A DNA stretch of 64,000 nucleotides from Metabacillus litoralis (GCF_003667825.1 NZ_CP033043.1:1857501-1921500), one strand, 5' to 3'. Shown: positions 42,277 through 50,906, numbered from the stretch's first letter. The notes: generated by a model from the letters alone, not told the origin. Numbers and translations: made by a program.

Positions 42277-43476
42277 TTAGATTAAACGAGTTGTCACAAT
42301 ACCTTCAATTTGAGTAATTTTCTCTTCTAATTGAGGAATGATGTCCCCATTTACTTCGTTGTCAATATCAATCATTGTGTATGCATACTCACCGCGGCTT
42401 CTGTTTACCATGTCTGCAATATTCAAGTTATAGCTTGAAATGGCTTGAGTAATTTGACCAACCATATTTGGCACGTTTTTATGGAAAGTTGCTACACGAC
42501 GTTTTCCTGTGTATGGAAGAGACGCATTCGGGAAGTTTACTGAATTACGAATGTTTCCTGTTTCTAAGAATTCCTTCACTTGACGTGCTGCCATAATTGC
42601 ACAATTTTCCTCAGATTCTTGTGTAGATGCCCCAAGATGTGGAATCGGTACAACGTTTGTCATTTTTAAAACGTTTTGATTAGGGAAATCTGTTACATAT
42701 TTCCCTACTTTTCCACTTTCTAATGCTACCTTCATATCATCCTCATTTACAAGCTCACCGCGTGAGAAGTTCATAATATGAACACCTTGCTTCATGATGC
42801 TGAATGTTTCTTGGTTAAACATACCTCTTGTATCGTTAGTTAATGGAACGTGTACTGTAATATAGTCAGAGTTAGCATAAAGCTGCTCAAGGCTCATTGC
42901 ACGTTGAACTTTACGAGATAAATTCCAAGCAGTATCTACAGAAATAAATGGGTCGAATCCGATCACATCCATATCTAGCCCAAGAGCGTCGTTCGCTACT
43001 AGCGCACCAATCGCACCTAAACCGATAACTCCTAGCGTTTTACCTTTGATCTCTTTCCCAACAAATTGTTTTTTGCCCGCTTCGACAAGCTTAGGAATTT
43101 GATCGCCCTCACCATCTAATGTTTTCGTCCATTCAACACCTGCAAAAAGGTTACGTGAAGAAGCCATCAGAGTTGTTAGTACCATTTCTTTTACTGCATT
43201 TGCATTCGCACCAGGAGTATTGAATACAACAATACCTTGCTCTGTGCATTTATCAACTGGAATATTGTTTACGCCCGCACCTGCACGTGCAATAGCTTTT
43301 AAGTTGTTTGCAAATTCCATTGAATGCATGTTAAAGCTGCGAAGAACAATTGCATCAGGGTTTTCACTATTATTGTCGATAGCGTAATTACCTTTGTTAA
43401 ATACATTTAAACCGACTTCCGCAATGTTATTTAACGTTTTAATTGTCTTTACTTTTTCTAATGTTGTTGTACTCAT
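42277..43476 (-). CDS. serA: D-3-phosphoglycerate dehydrogenase, short form
   Basis: A 399-residue D-2-hydroxyacid dehydrogenase. The NAD-binding motif is GVIGLGAIGALVA (about 148-160); catalytic residues are Arg in NFSRGELVNEDDM, Glu in the same domain and His in PHLGASTQESEEN. A C-terminal ACT domain (NLNIADMVNRSRGEYAYTMI) is present, but the long intervening domain of B. subtilis SerA is absent, so this is the short type. It makes 3-phosphohydroxypyruvate in serine synthesis. Start 43476 follows AGAGGAG. A ZTP-type riboswitch and terminator upstream link it to one-carbon/folate status. Confidence 0.9.
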   Translation of the reverse strand: MSTTTLEKVKTIKTLNNIAEVGLNVFNKGNYAIDNNSENPDAIVLRSFNMHSMEFANNLKAIARAGAGVNNIPVDKCTEQGIVVFNTPGANANAVKEMVLTTLMASSRNLFAGVEWTKTLDGEGDQIPKLVEAGKKQFVGKEIKGKTLGVIGLGAIGALVANDALGLDMDVIGFDPFISVDTAWNLSRKVQRAMSLEQLYANSDYITVHVPLTNDTRGMFNQETFSIMKQGVHIMNFSRGELVNEDDMKVALESGKVGKYVTDFPNQNVLKMTNVVPIPHLGASTQESEENCAIMAARQVKEFLETGNIRNSVNFPNASLPYTGKRRVATFHKNVPNMVGQITQAISSYNLNIADMVNRSRGEYAYTMIDIDNEVNGDIIPQLEEKITQIEGIVTTRLI

Positions 43477-43591
43477 CTTTCGATCTCCTCTTTTCATCAG
43501 GTAAGTTTTCAAATTTTATGAATATTTTCATTTTAATAGAATAATGGAATTATAACATAGTTTACTCGAATTATCCTCTCCTATTAAACAG

Positions 43592-43622
43592 AAAAAGGCA
43601 AGGGGAGATTTCCCTTACCTTT
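43592..43622 (-). terminator. Terminator of the ZTP-type riboswitch
   Basis: On the minus strand AAAGGTAAGGG-AAATCTC-CCCTTGCCTTTTTC, directly after the aptamer and about 115 bases before the serA ATG. Confidence 0.85.
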
Positions 43623-43691
43623 GCCCAGGCGAACGGCTTCGACACTATGTGCTCCCTCACGGTTATCCGCGTTTCGCCAGTTACACATAGC
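43622..43691 (-). ncRNA. ZTP (pfl motif) riboswitch aptamer
   Basis: On the minus strand CTATGTGTAACTGGCGAAAC, then CGGATAACCG, GAGGGAGCACATAG (pairing with the 5' CTATGTG) and the hallmark CCGTTCGCCTGGGCA, whose TTCGCC pairs with GGCGAA. This follows the pfl consensus, with ACTGGCG near the 5' end and CGCCTGGGCA at the 3' end. It senses ZTP/ZMP, a sign of low 10-formyl-tetrahydrofolate. The terminator at 43592 completes an on/off switch for serA. Confidence 0.85.
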
Positions 43692-43923
43692 CTTTGAATT
43701 AAATACATTTTAACACAATTCGCGTGAACTTCAACATTAATTTTAAGAATATTCTTGTTTAAACTTTTGAGTACTAATCCCTGTCATTTTATACTCAATA
43801 ATTAAACGTTTACAAAATACTACCTCTAGTTTCTACCTTTTTTATATTGCATCATTTCCTGGGGAAGCGCAAATACTGACTTATTTCTCCAATCTTTTTA
43901 ACATCTAGTAAAGATTATGAAGA
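43692..43923. other. Intergenic upstream of the riboswitch
   Basis: AT-rich; I see no gene. It should contain the serA promoter, but I do not see one that I would call with confidence. Confidence 0.4.
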
Positions 43924-44796
43924 TTATGAGTCAGTAAAAATATACTTTGCGGTTACCTCCATCAATTTCTCAATCTGATGTTTATCTTTGCTGAACTTTG
44001 ATGAAGTTACTAGTCTATTTTTTTCGTCAAAGTACTTTCCGGTAACTGATTGTAACTCAGGTGATGTTGCTAAATATAAGTATGTTTGAGCCATTTCATC
44101 GGGAGAGAGGGAAAACTTACTTTTTATTGAATACATAAACTTCATAAGTTGAGATAAGTTTGGATAACGTTCAATATCAATTTTCACATTGGTTACTCTT
44201 ATACAATTCACTGTAATTTTTGTGTTTTTCAACTTATCGGAAAGCCAATATGTGTACATCACTTGAGCAAGTTTTGATTGATAATACGCTGTTTCAACTC
44301 GAAAATTCTCGTTCGTAAATTCAGGATTAGCATAATTGATTTTTAAAAACGGGTGTAAAACTAAACCTTGTGATGCAATTGTAATAATTCGACCTTGTTC
44401 ACTTTGTTTTAGTTTATCTAGTAATAGTTCTGTCAACAAAACAGGTCCAACGTGGTTTGTTGCCCAAACAGTTTCGATGTTTTCATCTGAATATTGAGGT
44501 GCTTTTCTACTTATATCAAAATCAGCTGCATTGTGAATAAGAACGTCGATGTGGCTGTGATTAGATATTAATTCATTAACTGCAGATCTAATACAACGTT
44601 GAGAACTCATATCTAGTAGTAATAATTCCGCAGAATTGCTCTTACTTTTCTCCTTGATTTCTTTTAATGCAGCCAAACCTCTTTTTTCATCTCTGCAACC
44701 GATAATAATTTTCACCCCATGTTTTGCTAGTTGAATGGCTGCAGCTTTTCCAATACCCGAATTTCCACCAGTTATTAAGCATGTTTTGCTGGCCAT
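43924..44796 (-). CDS. Short-chain dehydrogenase/reductase (retinol dehydrogenase-like)
   Basis: A 290-residue SDR starting at ATG 44796 behind AAAAGGAG. The cofactor motif is LITGGNSGIGKAAA (TGxxxGIG), NADP preference is suggested by GCRDEKR, LIHNAADF replaces the usual NNAG, and the catalytic pair is in AYYQSKLA (YxxxK). A Ser lies in ITIASQGLV. It resembles retinol-dehydrogenase-like SDRs acting on lipids or aromatic alcohols. No operon partner is nearby and the substrate is unknown. Confidence 0.9.
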   Translation of the reverse strand: MASKTCLITGGNSGIGKAAAIQLAKHGVKIIIGCRDEKRGLAALKEIKEKSKSNSAELLLLDMSSQRCIRSAVNELISNHSHIDVLIHNAADFDISRKAPQYSDENIETVWATNHVGPVLLTELLLDKLKQSEQGRIITIASQGLVLHPFLKINYANPEFTNENFRVETAYYQSKLAQVMYTYWLSDKLKNTKITVNCIRVTNVKIDIERYPNLSQLMKFMYSIKSKFSLSPDEMAQTYLYLATSPELQSVTGKYFDEKNRLVTSSKFSKDKHQIEKLMEVTAKYIFTDS

Positions 44797-44919
44797 ACTT
44801 TCACTCCTTTTACTTGGCAAAACTTCTTTAATAAAATTACATCTTCATTATTTCGAAATAACATAACTGACAATTAGTTAACATAATATTATTATTAATT
44901 ATAGATGGGGAATACTTTA

Positions 44920-45747
44920 CTATTTCACCAGCCAATGATCTGGTGTTTTTATACCAAGTGGTAACCTCGTATCACGATTTCCATTAGCGGAATTTATTTG
45001 AGCTTGTGTTAGAAAAATACATCCCGTTAAATTTGCTCCACTTAAGTTTGCATCACGTAAATCTGCACCAAGAAGGTCAGTTGCTCTCATATCAGCTTCT
45101 CTTAAATCAGCTGCAATAAGCAGTGCTCCTCTTAAATTTGCTCCTTTTAGGTTAGCTTTTCTTAACTTCGCACCTATAAAATCACTTCTTTTTTCATGTC
45201 TTTTTTGAGCTTTGTTTGCTTGTGAACGGACTAGCTCACTTACCTTTTTTAGTAACTCACTCACACCAGCTCTATGGACATGGAGATTCAACTCGAGTAT
45301 AGACTTAGGATTTTGAGCAGTGAGAGCCTCCGTTTTCTCAAGCATATCTCTTAGATTTTTATAAATAGGTTTAGCTTCGGCTCGCTGTAATGCTTCTGTT
45401 AAATAACAAAGCATTTCATGAAGCTGCTGCATAATTGGAAACACATCGTACATTTCTTTCGCTATTGCTGGGTGTCCACGCCAATCTTTCCCTTTATATG
45501 TCATTTGGGAAACCTTCTGTCCTGCCCCAAAGCATTCATAAACTGTACACCCGCGATATCCTGTATTTCGTAAGTTTTTATGAATTTTACAGCGATAATC
45601 TTCTTGAAGATTTTCACATGGCGATCCACTAGCTTTATCTTTAGCAAAGTCTGCTGATTTTGCATAAGGTAAGGCCACACAACAAAGCCCAAAACAATTT
45701 ACACAATCAGCGCTATATTTTTCACTAATTAGTAGTTTCGTAGACAA
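44920..45747 (-). CDS. Pentapeptide repeat protein with N-terminal cysteine cluster
   Basis: A 275-residue two-part protein. The N-terminal part has eight to nine cysteines, beginning DCVNCFGLCCVALPYA and continuing GSPCENL, YRCKIH, YRGCTVYECFGAGQKVSQ, a likely Fe-S or zinc site of the YkgJ-like type. A helical middle follows (about 85-185). The C-terminal part is a run of pentapeptides (AKLRKANLKGANLRGALLIA, ADLREADMRATDLLGADLRD). The same combination is known to me from actinobacterial proteins, so transfer between phyla is possible. Function unknown. Confidence 0.82.
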   Translation of the reverse strand: MSTKLLISEKYSADCVNCFGLCCVALPYAKSADFAKDKASGSPCENLQEDYRCKIHKNLRNTGYRGCTVYECFGAGQKVSQMTYKGKDWRGHPAIAKEMYDVFPIMQQLHEMLCYLTEALQRAEAKPIYKNLRDMLEKTEALTAQNPKSILELNLHVHRAGVSELLKKVSELVRSQANKAQKRHEKRSDFIGAKLRKANLKGANLRGALLIAADLREADMRATDLLGADLRDANLSGANLTGCIFLTQAQINSANGNRDTRLPLGIKTPDHWLVK

Positions 45748-45887
45748 GAATTACACTTCCTTTTAAAAACCTCATTATATCTAAAATTACCTTGCAATAA
45801 TACCATATAATAACAATTGCAGGTATAGATTATCACTAACTTGTAAATAAAAATGTTTCAGCCTCAAGGATAAATGCCTTCTTAACT

Positions 45888-46055
45888 TTAATACTTGAAC
45901 CAATAGTAATAGCTTAATGGAACAATACTTACTAACATTATGAATCTAATATGCTTTCTTTTTTCCTTACTTTCAGAGTTGATTCTACCAAAGAAAAAAT
46001 ATAGCGATCCTAAAATAAATACAACATAGACTAGAATTTTTAGAAAAATATCCAT
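45888..46055 (-). CDS. Small two-span membrane protein, 55 residues
   Basis: A 55-residue protein behind GGAGGAACA. Two hydrophobic stretches (about 3-23 and 38-53) are separated by the basic loop RINSESKEKRKHIR. It lies about 50 bases downstream of another small membrane gene in the same direction (46104-46298), with a terminator between. I do not recognise the family. The spans and loop suggest both ends outside or both inside; topology cannot be fixed. Confidence 0.6.
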   Translation of the reverse strand: MDIFLKILVYVVFILGSLYFFFGRINSESKEKRKHIRFIMLVSIVPLSYYYWFKY

Positions 46056-46072
46056 TGTTCCTCCTTAACCTA

Positions 46073-46105
46073 AAAAAGAAAGCTATCAAATTGAGAGCTT
46101 TCTTT
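46073..46105 (-). terminator. Terminator between two small membrane genes
   Basis: On the minus strand AAAGAAAGCT-C-TCAATTTGA-T-AGCTTTCTTTTTT. Confidence 0.85.
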
Positions 46106-46298
46106 ACATATAATTCAAGCTTAGGCCAATATAAATACATGCAGTTACGGCAATAAATCCAGAGAAAAATAACCCCTTATGTAACCTGGACCAATTTTTC
46201 ATCCAGCCCCATCTCTTTTGTTCAACATCAAGCCAAAAGAAATCAATGACAATGGCTGCGATTAATATAAGATAAACAGTAAATGCCCCCATCTGCAT
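46104..46298 (-). CDS. Small two-span membrane protein, 64 residues
   Basis: A 64-residue protein starting at ATG 46298 behind GTAGGAGG. Spans lie at about 5-22 (AFTVYLILIAAIVIDFFWL) and 43-60 (GLFFSGFIAVTACIYIGL), with a basic Trp-rich loop QKRWGWMKNWSRLHK between. An in-frame start 6 codons earlier overlaps the ribosome binding site and is less likely. A terminator overlaps its stop. I do not recognise the family. Confidence 0.6.
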   Translation of the reverse strand: MQMGAFTVYLILIAAIVIDFFWLDVEQKRWGWMKNWSRLHKGLFFSGFIAVTACIYIGLSLNYM

Positions 46299-46376
46299 TG
46301 GAAAACCTCCTACCATTTAGAGCTTTTTCCATTATAACATTTATTGTAATATTTTCCAAATTCTAAAGTTACCCAT

Positions 46377-46961
46377 TCAATTACCAAACAAAAAATCCTT
46401 TTGAAACTCATTTTTTTTTTTATATAGTCTTCCCATAATCATAGTATGATAATATTGTCCATCAGATAGCAGCTTATCATTTTTTAGTATGCCTTCTACT
46501 TCAAAACCGAATTTTTTGTAAAGCTCAATTGCGGTAACATTGGTTTCTAAAACACTAAGCGTTACTTTCTTGATACCAGTAGAATCAGCCCATTTTAGAG
46601 ATTCACCTAAAAGATTTCTTCCAATACCATATCCCCAAAATTCCTTTAACACACAAATTCCAAATTCCACTTTATGAGCTAATCTTTTCAACTCACTTCC
46701 CTCACATCGTGAAAAACCTACAATTTTATTATTTACTTCAACGACCAAAAAAAGGTTGCATTGCTTTTCAGTATCTTCTTTTATTAACTGTTTAAAACCA
46801 GCTTCATCTATATATGCTTCACCGGGTTCTCTGTCTAGATTTTCCGTTTCACCATCAATCCTAACTCTCAGTTCTGATAAGACGAATGCATCGTTTTCTT
46901 CTGCAGATCTTATCATATACTTCAATTGATTTTGTTCAAATTCTTGTTGCTTTATCTTCAT
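46377..46961 (-). CDS. GNAT family N-acetyltransferase
   Basis: A 194-residue acetyltransferase. The N-terminal strand MIRSAEENDAFVLSELRVRI is followed by VEVNNKIVGFSRCEGSE, the acetyl-CoA site GICVLKEFWGYGIGRNLLGE (the R/Q-x-x-G-x-G/A loop reads WGYGIGR), LSVLETNVTAIELYKKFGFE and YYHTMIMGRLY. This order is that of RimI/PhnO-like GNATs. Substrate unknown. To its right lie the MFS relic and array 2. Confidence 0.88.
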   Translation of the reverse strand: MKIKQQEFEQNQLKYMIRSAEENDAFVLSELRVRIDGETENLDREPGEAYIDEAGFKQLIKEDTEKQCNLFLVVEVNNKIVGFSRCEGSELKRLAHKVEFGICVLKEFWGYGIGRNLLGESLKWADSTGIKKVTLSVLETNVTAIELYKKFGFEVEGILKNDKLLSDGQYYHTMIMGRLYKKKNEFQKDFLFGN

Positions 46962-46997
46962 TTTTATTTCCCTCCAATTGCTGTTAACTCATAAAAT

Positions 46998-47280
46998 TTA
47001 AACTTGATCAATAGTTACGATTTTAAGAACTGGTCCAATCGCTAATAGTGTGAAAACCCACTCCCACCCTATAATTTATCGGGCAATGCCCACTACCACA
47101 CATCCAATCCCTCCTGCAATTCCACTTGAAAGCAATGAGGAAAAGGCGATAATCCAAGGTGAAACCTCAGGTGATTAGTTGTAAAAACTAGCAGCTAAGA
47201 ATGTCGGCAGCCATGTCCACATCGCATGCAATTCTCACATATGCCCGAAATACCCATAGTTTGCTAGCATTACAGGTCTT
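46998..47280 (-). pseudogene. Decayed MFS transporter fragment
   Basis: Read on the minus strand from about 47280, pieces of an MFS transporter appear in order: LANYGYFGHM, a TGA in place of an expected Trp, then ELHAM, WTWLPTFLAASFYN, a stop, SPEVSPWIIAFSSLLSSGIA, GGIGCV, a stop, and after a frame change WEWVFTLLAIGPVLKIVTID before TAA at 46998. This is a middle part of a cyanate/nitrate-type MFS protein with several stops and at least one frameshift, and no start. It is not expressed as a functional protein. Confidence 0.75.
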
Positions 47281-47421
47281 TTTTTACAACTTGATGAATA
47301 AATGTTATGGAAAAAGAAGTTTTTGTCGGAGTTATTGGTGGGCAAAAATCCATTGTTGAGTTAATTATAGCGAATTTATTTAGCCGAAATAAGGTAGTGG
47401 TTTTTTTTGAGACACATTGTG

Positions 47422-48632
47422 CTGTCCCGATTCTCCTTCTATCGAGACATATCATGCTTGCTTTTCACATTTTCTGTCCCAATTCCCCATGTATCGAGAC
47501 ACTTCTTGCTTGCTTCTCACGTTTTCTGTCCCGATTCCCCTTATATCGAGACACATCATACTTGCTTCTACCAGTTTCTGTCCCGATCCCACATGTATCG
47601 AGACATATCTTGCTTGCTTCTCACGTTTTCTGTCCCGATTCTCCTTATATCGAGACACATCTTGCTTGCTTCTCACGTTTTCTGTCCCGATTCCTCATGT
47701 ATCGAGACACTTCATGCTTGTTTTCTAACAGTTTCTGTCCCGATTCTCCCTCTATCGAGACACATTATGCTTGCTTCTCACATTTTCTGTCCCGTTTCTC
47801 CTTCTATCGAGACATATCATGCTTGTTTCTACCAGTTTCTGTCCCGATTCCTCATGTATCGAGACACTTCATGCTTGCCTCTCACGTTTTCTGTCCCGAT
47901 TCCCCATGTATCGAGACACTTCATACTTGTTTCAACCAGGTTCTGTCCTGTTTCTCCCTCTATCGAGACACTTCATACTTGCTTCTACCAGTTTCCGTCC
48001 CAATTCCCCATGTATCGAGACACTTCTTGCTTGCTTCTACCAGTTTCTGTCCCGATTCCCCATGTATCGAGACACTTCATACTTGCTTCCACCAGTTTCT
48101 GTCCCGATTCTCCTTCTATCGAGACACATCATGCTTGCCTCTCACGTTTTCTGTCCCGATTCCCCATGTATCGAGACACTTCTTGCTTGCTTCTACCAGT
48201 TTCTGTCCCGATTCTCCCTCTATCGAGACACTTCTTGCTTGCTTCTACCAGTTTCTGTCCCGATTCTCCTCCTATCGAGACACTTCTTGCTTGCCTCTCA
48301 CGTTTTCTGTCCCGATTCTCCTTCTATCGAGACATATCATGCTTGTTTCTACCAGTTTCTGTCCCGATTCTCCCTCTATCGAGACACATTATGCTTGCTT
48401 CTACCAGTTTCTGTCCCGATTCCCCATGTATCGAGACACTTCATGTTTGCTTCAACCAGTTTCTCTCCCGATTCTCCTCCTATAGAGACACATCATGCTT
48501 GCCTCTCACGTTTTCTGTCCCGATTCCCCATGTTTCGAGACACTTCTTGCTTGCTTCTACCAGTCTCTGTCCCGATTCTCCCTCTATCGAGACACATTAT
48601 GCTGTTACACCTTCGTTCTTGTCCCGATATGA
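47422..48632. repeat. Array 2: about 23 tandem 52-bp hairpin units
   Basis: Units CTGTCCCGATTC-TCCTTC-TATCGAGACAC plus a spacer such as TTCTTGCTTGCTTCTACCAG repeat every 52 bases from 47422 to 48567. Two loop types occur (TCTCC-TTC/CTC and TCCCCATG) and two main spacer endings (CTACCAGTTT and TCTCACGTTTT). The core and the 52-base period are the same as in array 1, though the spacers differ. No ribosome binding site is present and the open plus-strand frames encode only the repeat. It lies about 60 bases 3' of the minus-strand HD-GYP gene. Confidence 0.92.
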
Positions 48633-48697
48633 AAACACCGCTTAACACAAAATAACCCAGCACCAATTTCAAGTGCATGGGTCATCTACTCTATAAT

Positions 48698-49804
48698 TTA
48701 TAACAATGCATCAGCTTCTACAATTTCCAGCGTAAGGTTTCCTGAAGATGATAAATCAATTTCGTATGGTGCTACTTCCTGGTCTTCTTCGTCACGAATG
48801 ATCCGGATTTCCGGCCGTCCTACTGAATGGAAATTGTATTTAGTGACAATTCCTGTTCTTCCGTCATTTAATTTAACAGTTAGTCCTTGTGGATAGATCG
48901 CAATGCAGTCTTTAAATAACTTCAATTGATCTGTATCAAATTGCGTGCCACTTCCCGAATACAAAAGCTCCATTCCCTGGTGTGGAAGCATAGCTGGGCG
49001 ATAGACTCTGTGACTTGTTACCGCGTCGAACACATCAGCCACACTTAAAATTTTTGCATAGTGATGAATTTCGTTTCCTTTCAGTCCCCTTGGATAACCC
49101 GCTCCATCAATTCTTTCATGATGCTGAAGAGCACAATGCGCAACAACATAAGGTACTTCATGTACTTTTCTTAAAATATCAAAACCTAGTTGTGAATGTG
49201 ATTTCATTTGTTCAAATTCTTCTTGTGTTAATCGACCAGGCTTGTTTAGCACTTCAGGCTTTACGAAGATTTTTCCAAGGTCATGTAATAATGCTCCTAA
49301 GCCAATTTCTTCAATTTCTTTTGTTTGAAGACCGTTTTTTATTGCAAGCTGACACGAATAGATTGTTACGTTCAAGCTATGGGTATACACATGACTTTCA
49401 TGTATTTTTGTGGTAGCAAGCAGATTTAGGACAGTTGGGTTTTCGGTTAAGATCGTTAAAATATCCTTGAATATACGTTGAAAATTTCTAATTGTTTTTT
49501 CCGTTTCCATCATACCCTTGACGGTAGGTTTCGTAATATTTATATCTGCAATTGTATTTAATCCATCTGTAATAACATTCGTTGCTTCATTTAATAATTC
49601 AACAGGTATAGATTCAATAATATCGATACCTTCTGATGCTGTATCTTCTATGTATACTGTATTAATATTAAGATTTTTAAGTCTGTTAATAAAGCTATCA
49701 GTAAGTTCCGTTCCTTTTGTTAGTAGAATTTTGCCATTTTCACTATAAATAGATCTTCCTAGCTTTATTCCCGATGAGCATCGCTCTAATCTAACTAAAC
49801 GCAT
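48698..49804 (-). CDS. HD-GYP domain protein, probable c-di-GMP phosphodiesterase
   Basis: A 368-residue protein. The N-terminal part (about 1-120) has the small beta domain seen in Bacillus HD-GYP proteins (LGRSIYSENGKILLTKGTEL). The HD-GYP domain has HSLNVTIYSCQLAI, the metal-binding HD in GLGALLHDLGKIF, HHERIDGAGYPRGL (GYP motif), KILSVADVFDAVTSHRVYRP and a C-terminal extension. It cleaves cyclic di-GMP to lower its level. Start 49804 follows CAGGAGC. Its transcript would run into array 2. Confidence 0.9.
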   Translation of the reverse strand: MRLVRLERCSSGIKLGRSIYSENGKILLTKGTELTDSFINRLKNLNINTVYIEDTASEGIDIIESIPVELLNEATNVITDGLNTIADINITKPTVKGMMETEKTIRNFQRIFKDILTILTENPTVLNLLATTKIHESHVYTHSLNVTIYSCQLAIKNGLQTKEIEEIGLGALLHDLGKIFVKPEVLNKPGRLTQEEFEQMKSHSQLGFDILRKVHEVPYVVAHCALQHHERIDGAGYPRGLKGNEIHHYAKILSVADVFDAVTSHRVYRPAMLPHQGMELLYSGSGTQFDTDQLKLFKDCIAIYPQGLTVKLNDGRTGIVTKYNFHSVGRPEIRIIRDEEDQEVAPYEIDLSSSGNLTLEIVEADALL

Positions 49805-50060
49805 TCTTTCTTGCTCCTGTCTCACATGTAATCCTTGAAAAAGTTAAGATTAATGCGTCTTCACTATGTGTTCGGTTAACCAGCACATTAATTCTTTTCT
49901 TGATGTCTTTTTCATGTCATACTTAATGTCTCTTACTGTCGATTATAGTCAATTTTTCTTTATATTTCAATGAAAGTTCGTGATCATCATATTCAGGAAA
50001 TAAAATGATAAAGTTTGTAGTTATAAATTACTATATTAAAATATCAATATGTCATTCCTA

Positions 50061-50906
50061 CTATAAAGTTAATAGTTTATTTTGCAACTTACGATAATAA
50101 CCACTACTCACTAATCCCTTCGCACCTCTTAGTATTTCATTTGAATAATGTTCAGGTGGTGCAACTTCTTCCTTCTTATTCTTAACAAGAAATGTAAGGA
50201 CATTTTTATGTATGACACCATTTATCACTACATTAATAAATGCAGGGCGGTAAATGTTAGCCAATACTCCTTCTCGTTCATACAAATAATGCAAGGCTTC
50301 CTGATTTATTTCATATACTTTTCCTTCTACAAGATCATCTGCTTCTATCATATCCGCGCGACTTCCGTCATGAAAATGAACCGTAAAGGCTAAAGAAAAA
50401 TTTGTGGCATGACCACAGCCTACGATATTTTCAAACAAGTGCTCTACTTTCCCTAGCTTGAATCTCTCATTATCCATACATGAACCATAAGCAAAATAAA
50501 GTAATTTAGATTTATTTGTATATAGGTGACATTTCCAGTCACCACCTTTAATCATAGGCAGATTTTCTACTTTTTTATGTATGTAACAATATACATGGGC
50601 TTGTTCTGAGTGATGATCAGTATAAATGGTTTGAGTTATTCGTTCGTATTCGTTATTGATCCCTTCTTTTTTGTAGCCCTCTAACCAGTCTAGCTTTTCT
50701 AATATAGTTTCATTTACTTGATATAACTCTCCGTATATTCTTTTTACCTTATCTGTAATCATCGCTGGATAACCTAAACCTGTATCAAAAAGAATTCCAT
50801 AAGTCCAGCATTGCTTCGCAAGACACACTGCTCCATTTAGCAAATGATGATTGAATTCATGTTCACGGAGTGTACCATACACAAAAACCTTATATGTCTT
50901 TTCCAT
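50061..50906 (-). CDS. Gamma-glutamylcyclotransferase-like protein, two domains fused
   Basis: A 281-residue protein holding two GGCT-fold domains. The first (about 1-110) has YKVFVYGTLREHEFNHHLL and AMITDKVKRIYGELYQV, the AIG2/YtfP type. The second (about 145-281) has LLYFAYGSCMDNERF (YGS nucleotide-like loop) and VEGKVYEINQEALHYLYERE with the usual catalytic Glu region, closer to the GGCT type that acts on gamma-glutamyl compounds. Start 50906 follows GAGGAGGAC. The fusion probably gives an enzyme with an extra binding domain. Substrate unknown. Confidence 0.85.
   Translation of the reverse strand: MEKTYKVFVYGTLREHEFNHHLLNGAVCLAKQCWTYGILFDTGLGYPAMITDKVKRIYGELYQVNETILEKLDWLEGYKKEGINNEYERITQTIYTDHHSEQAHVYCYIHKKVENLPMIKGGDWKCHLYTNKSKLLYFAYGSCMDNERFKLGKVEHLFENIVGCGHATNFSLAFTVHFHDGSRADMIEADDLVEGKVYEINQEALHYLYEREGVLANIYRPAFINVVINGVIHKNVLTFLVKNKKEEVAPPEHYSNEILRGAKGLVSSGYYRKLQNKLLTL

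Noticed and set aside
47422..48632. CsrA-type sponge with GGA loops
   Set aside because: Some array 2 loops show GGA, but array 1 loops read GGGCGA or GGCAAA, so the motif is not conserved.
47307..48655. Long plus-strand open frames through array 2
   Set aside because: The same reasoning as for array 1. Only the first 30 residues from 47307 look protein-like, and these are treated as a possible truncated fragment, not a gene.
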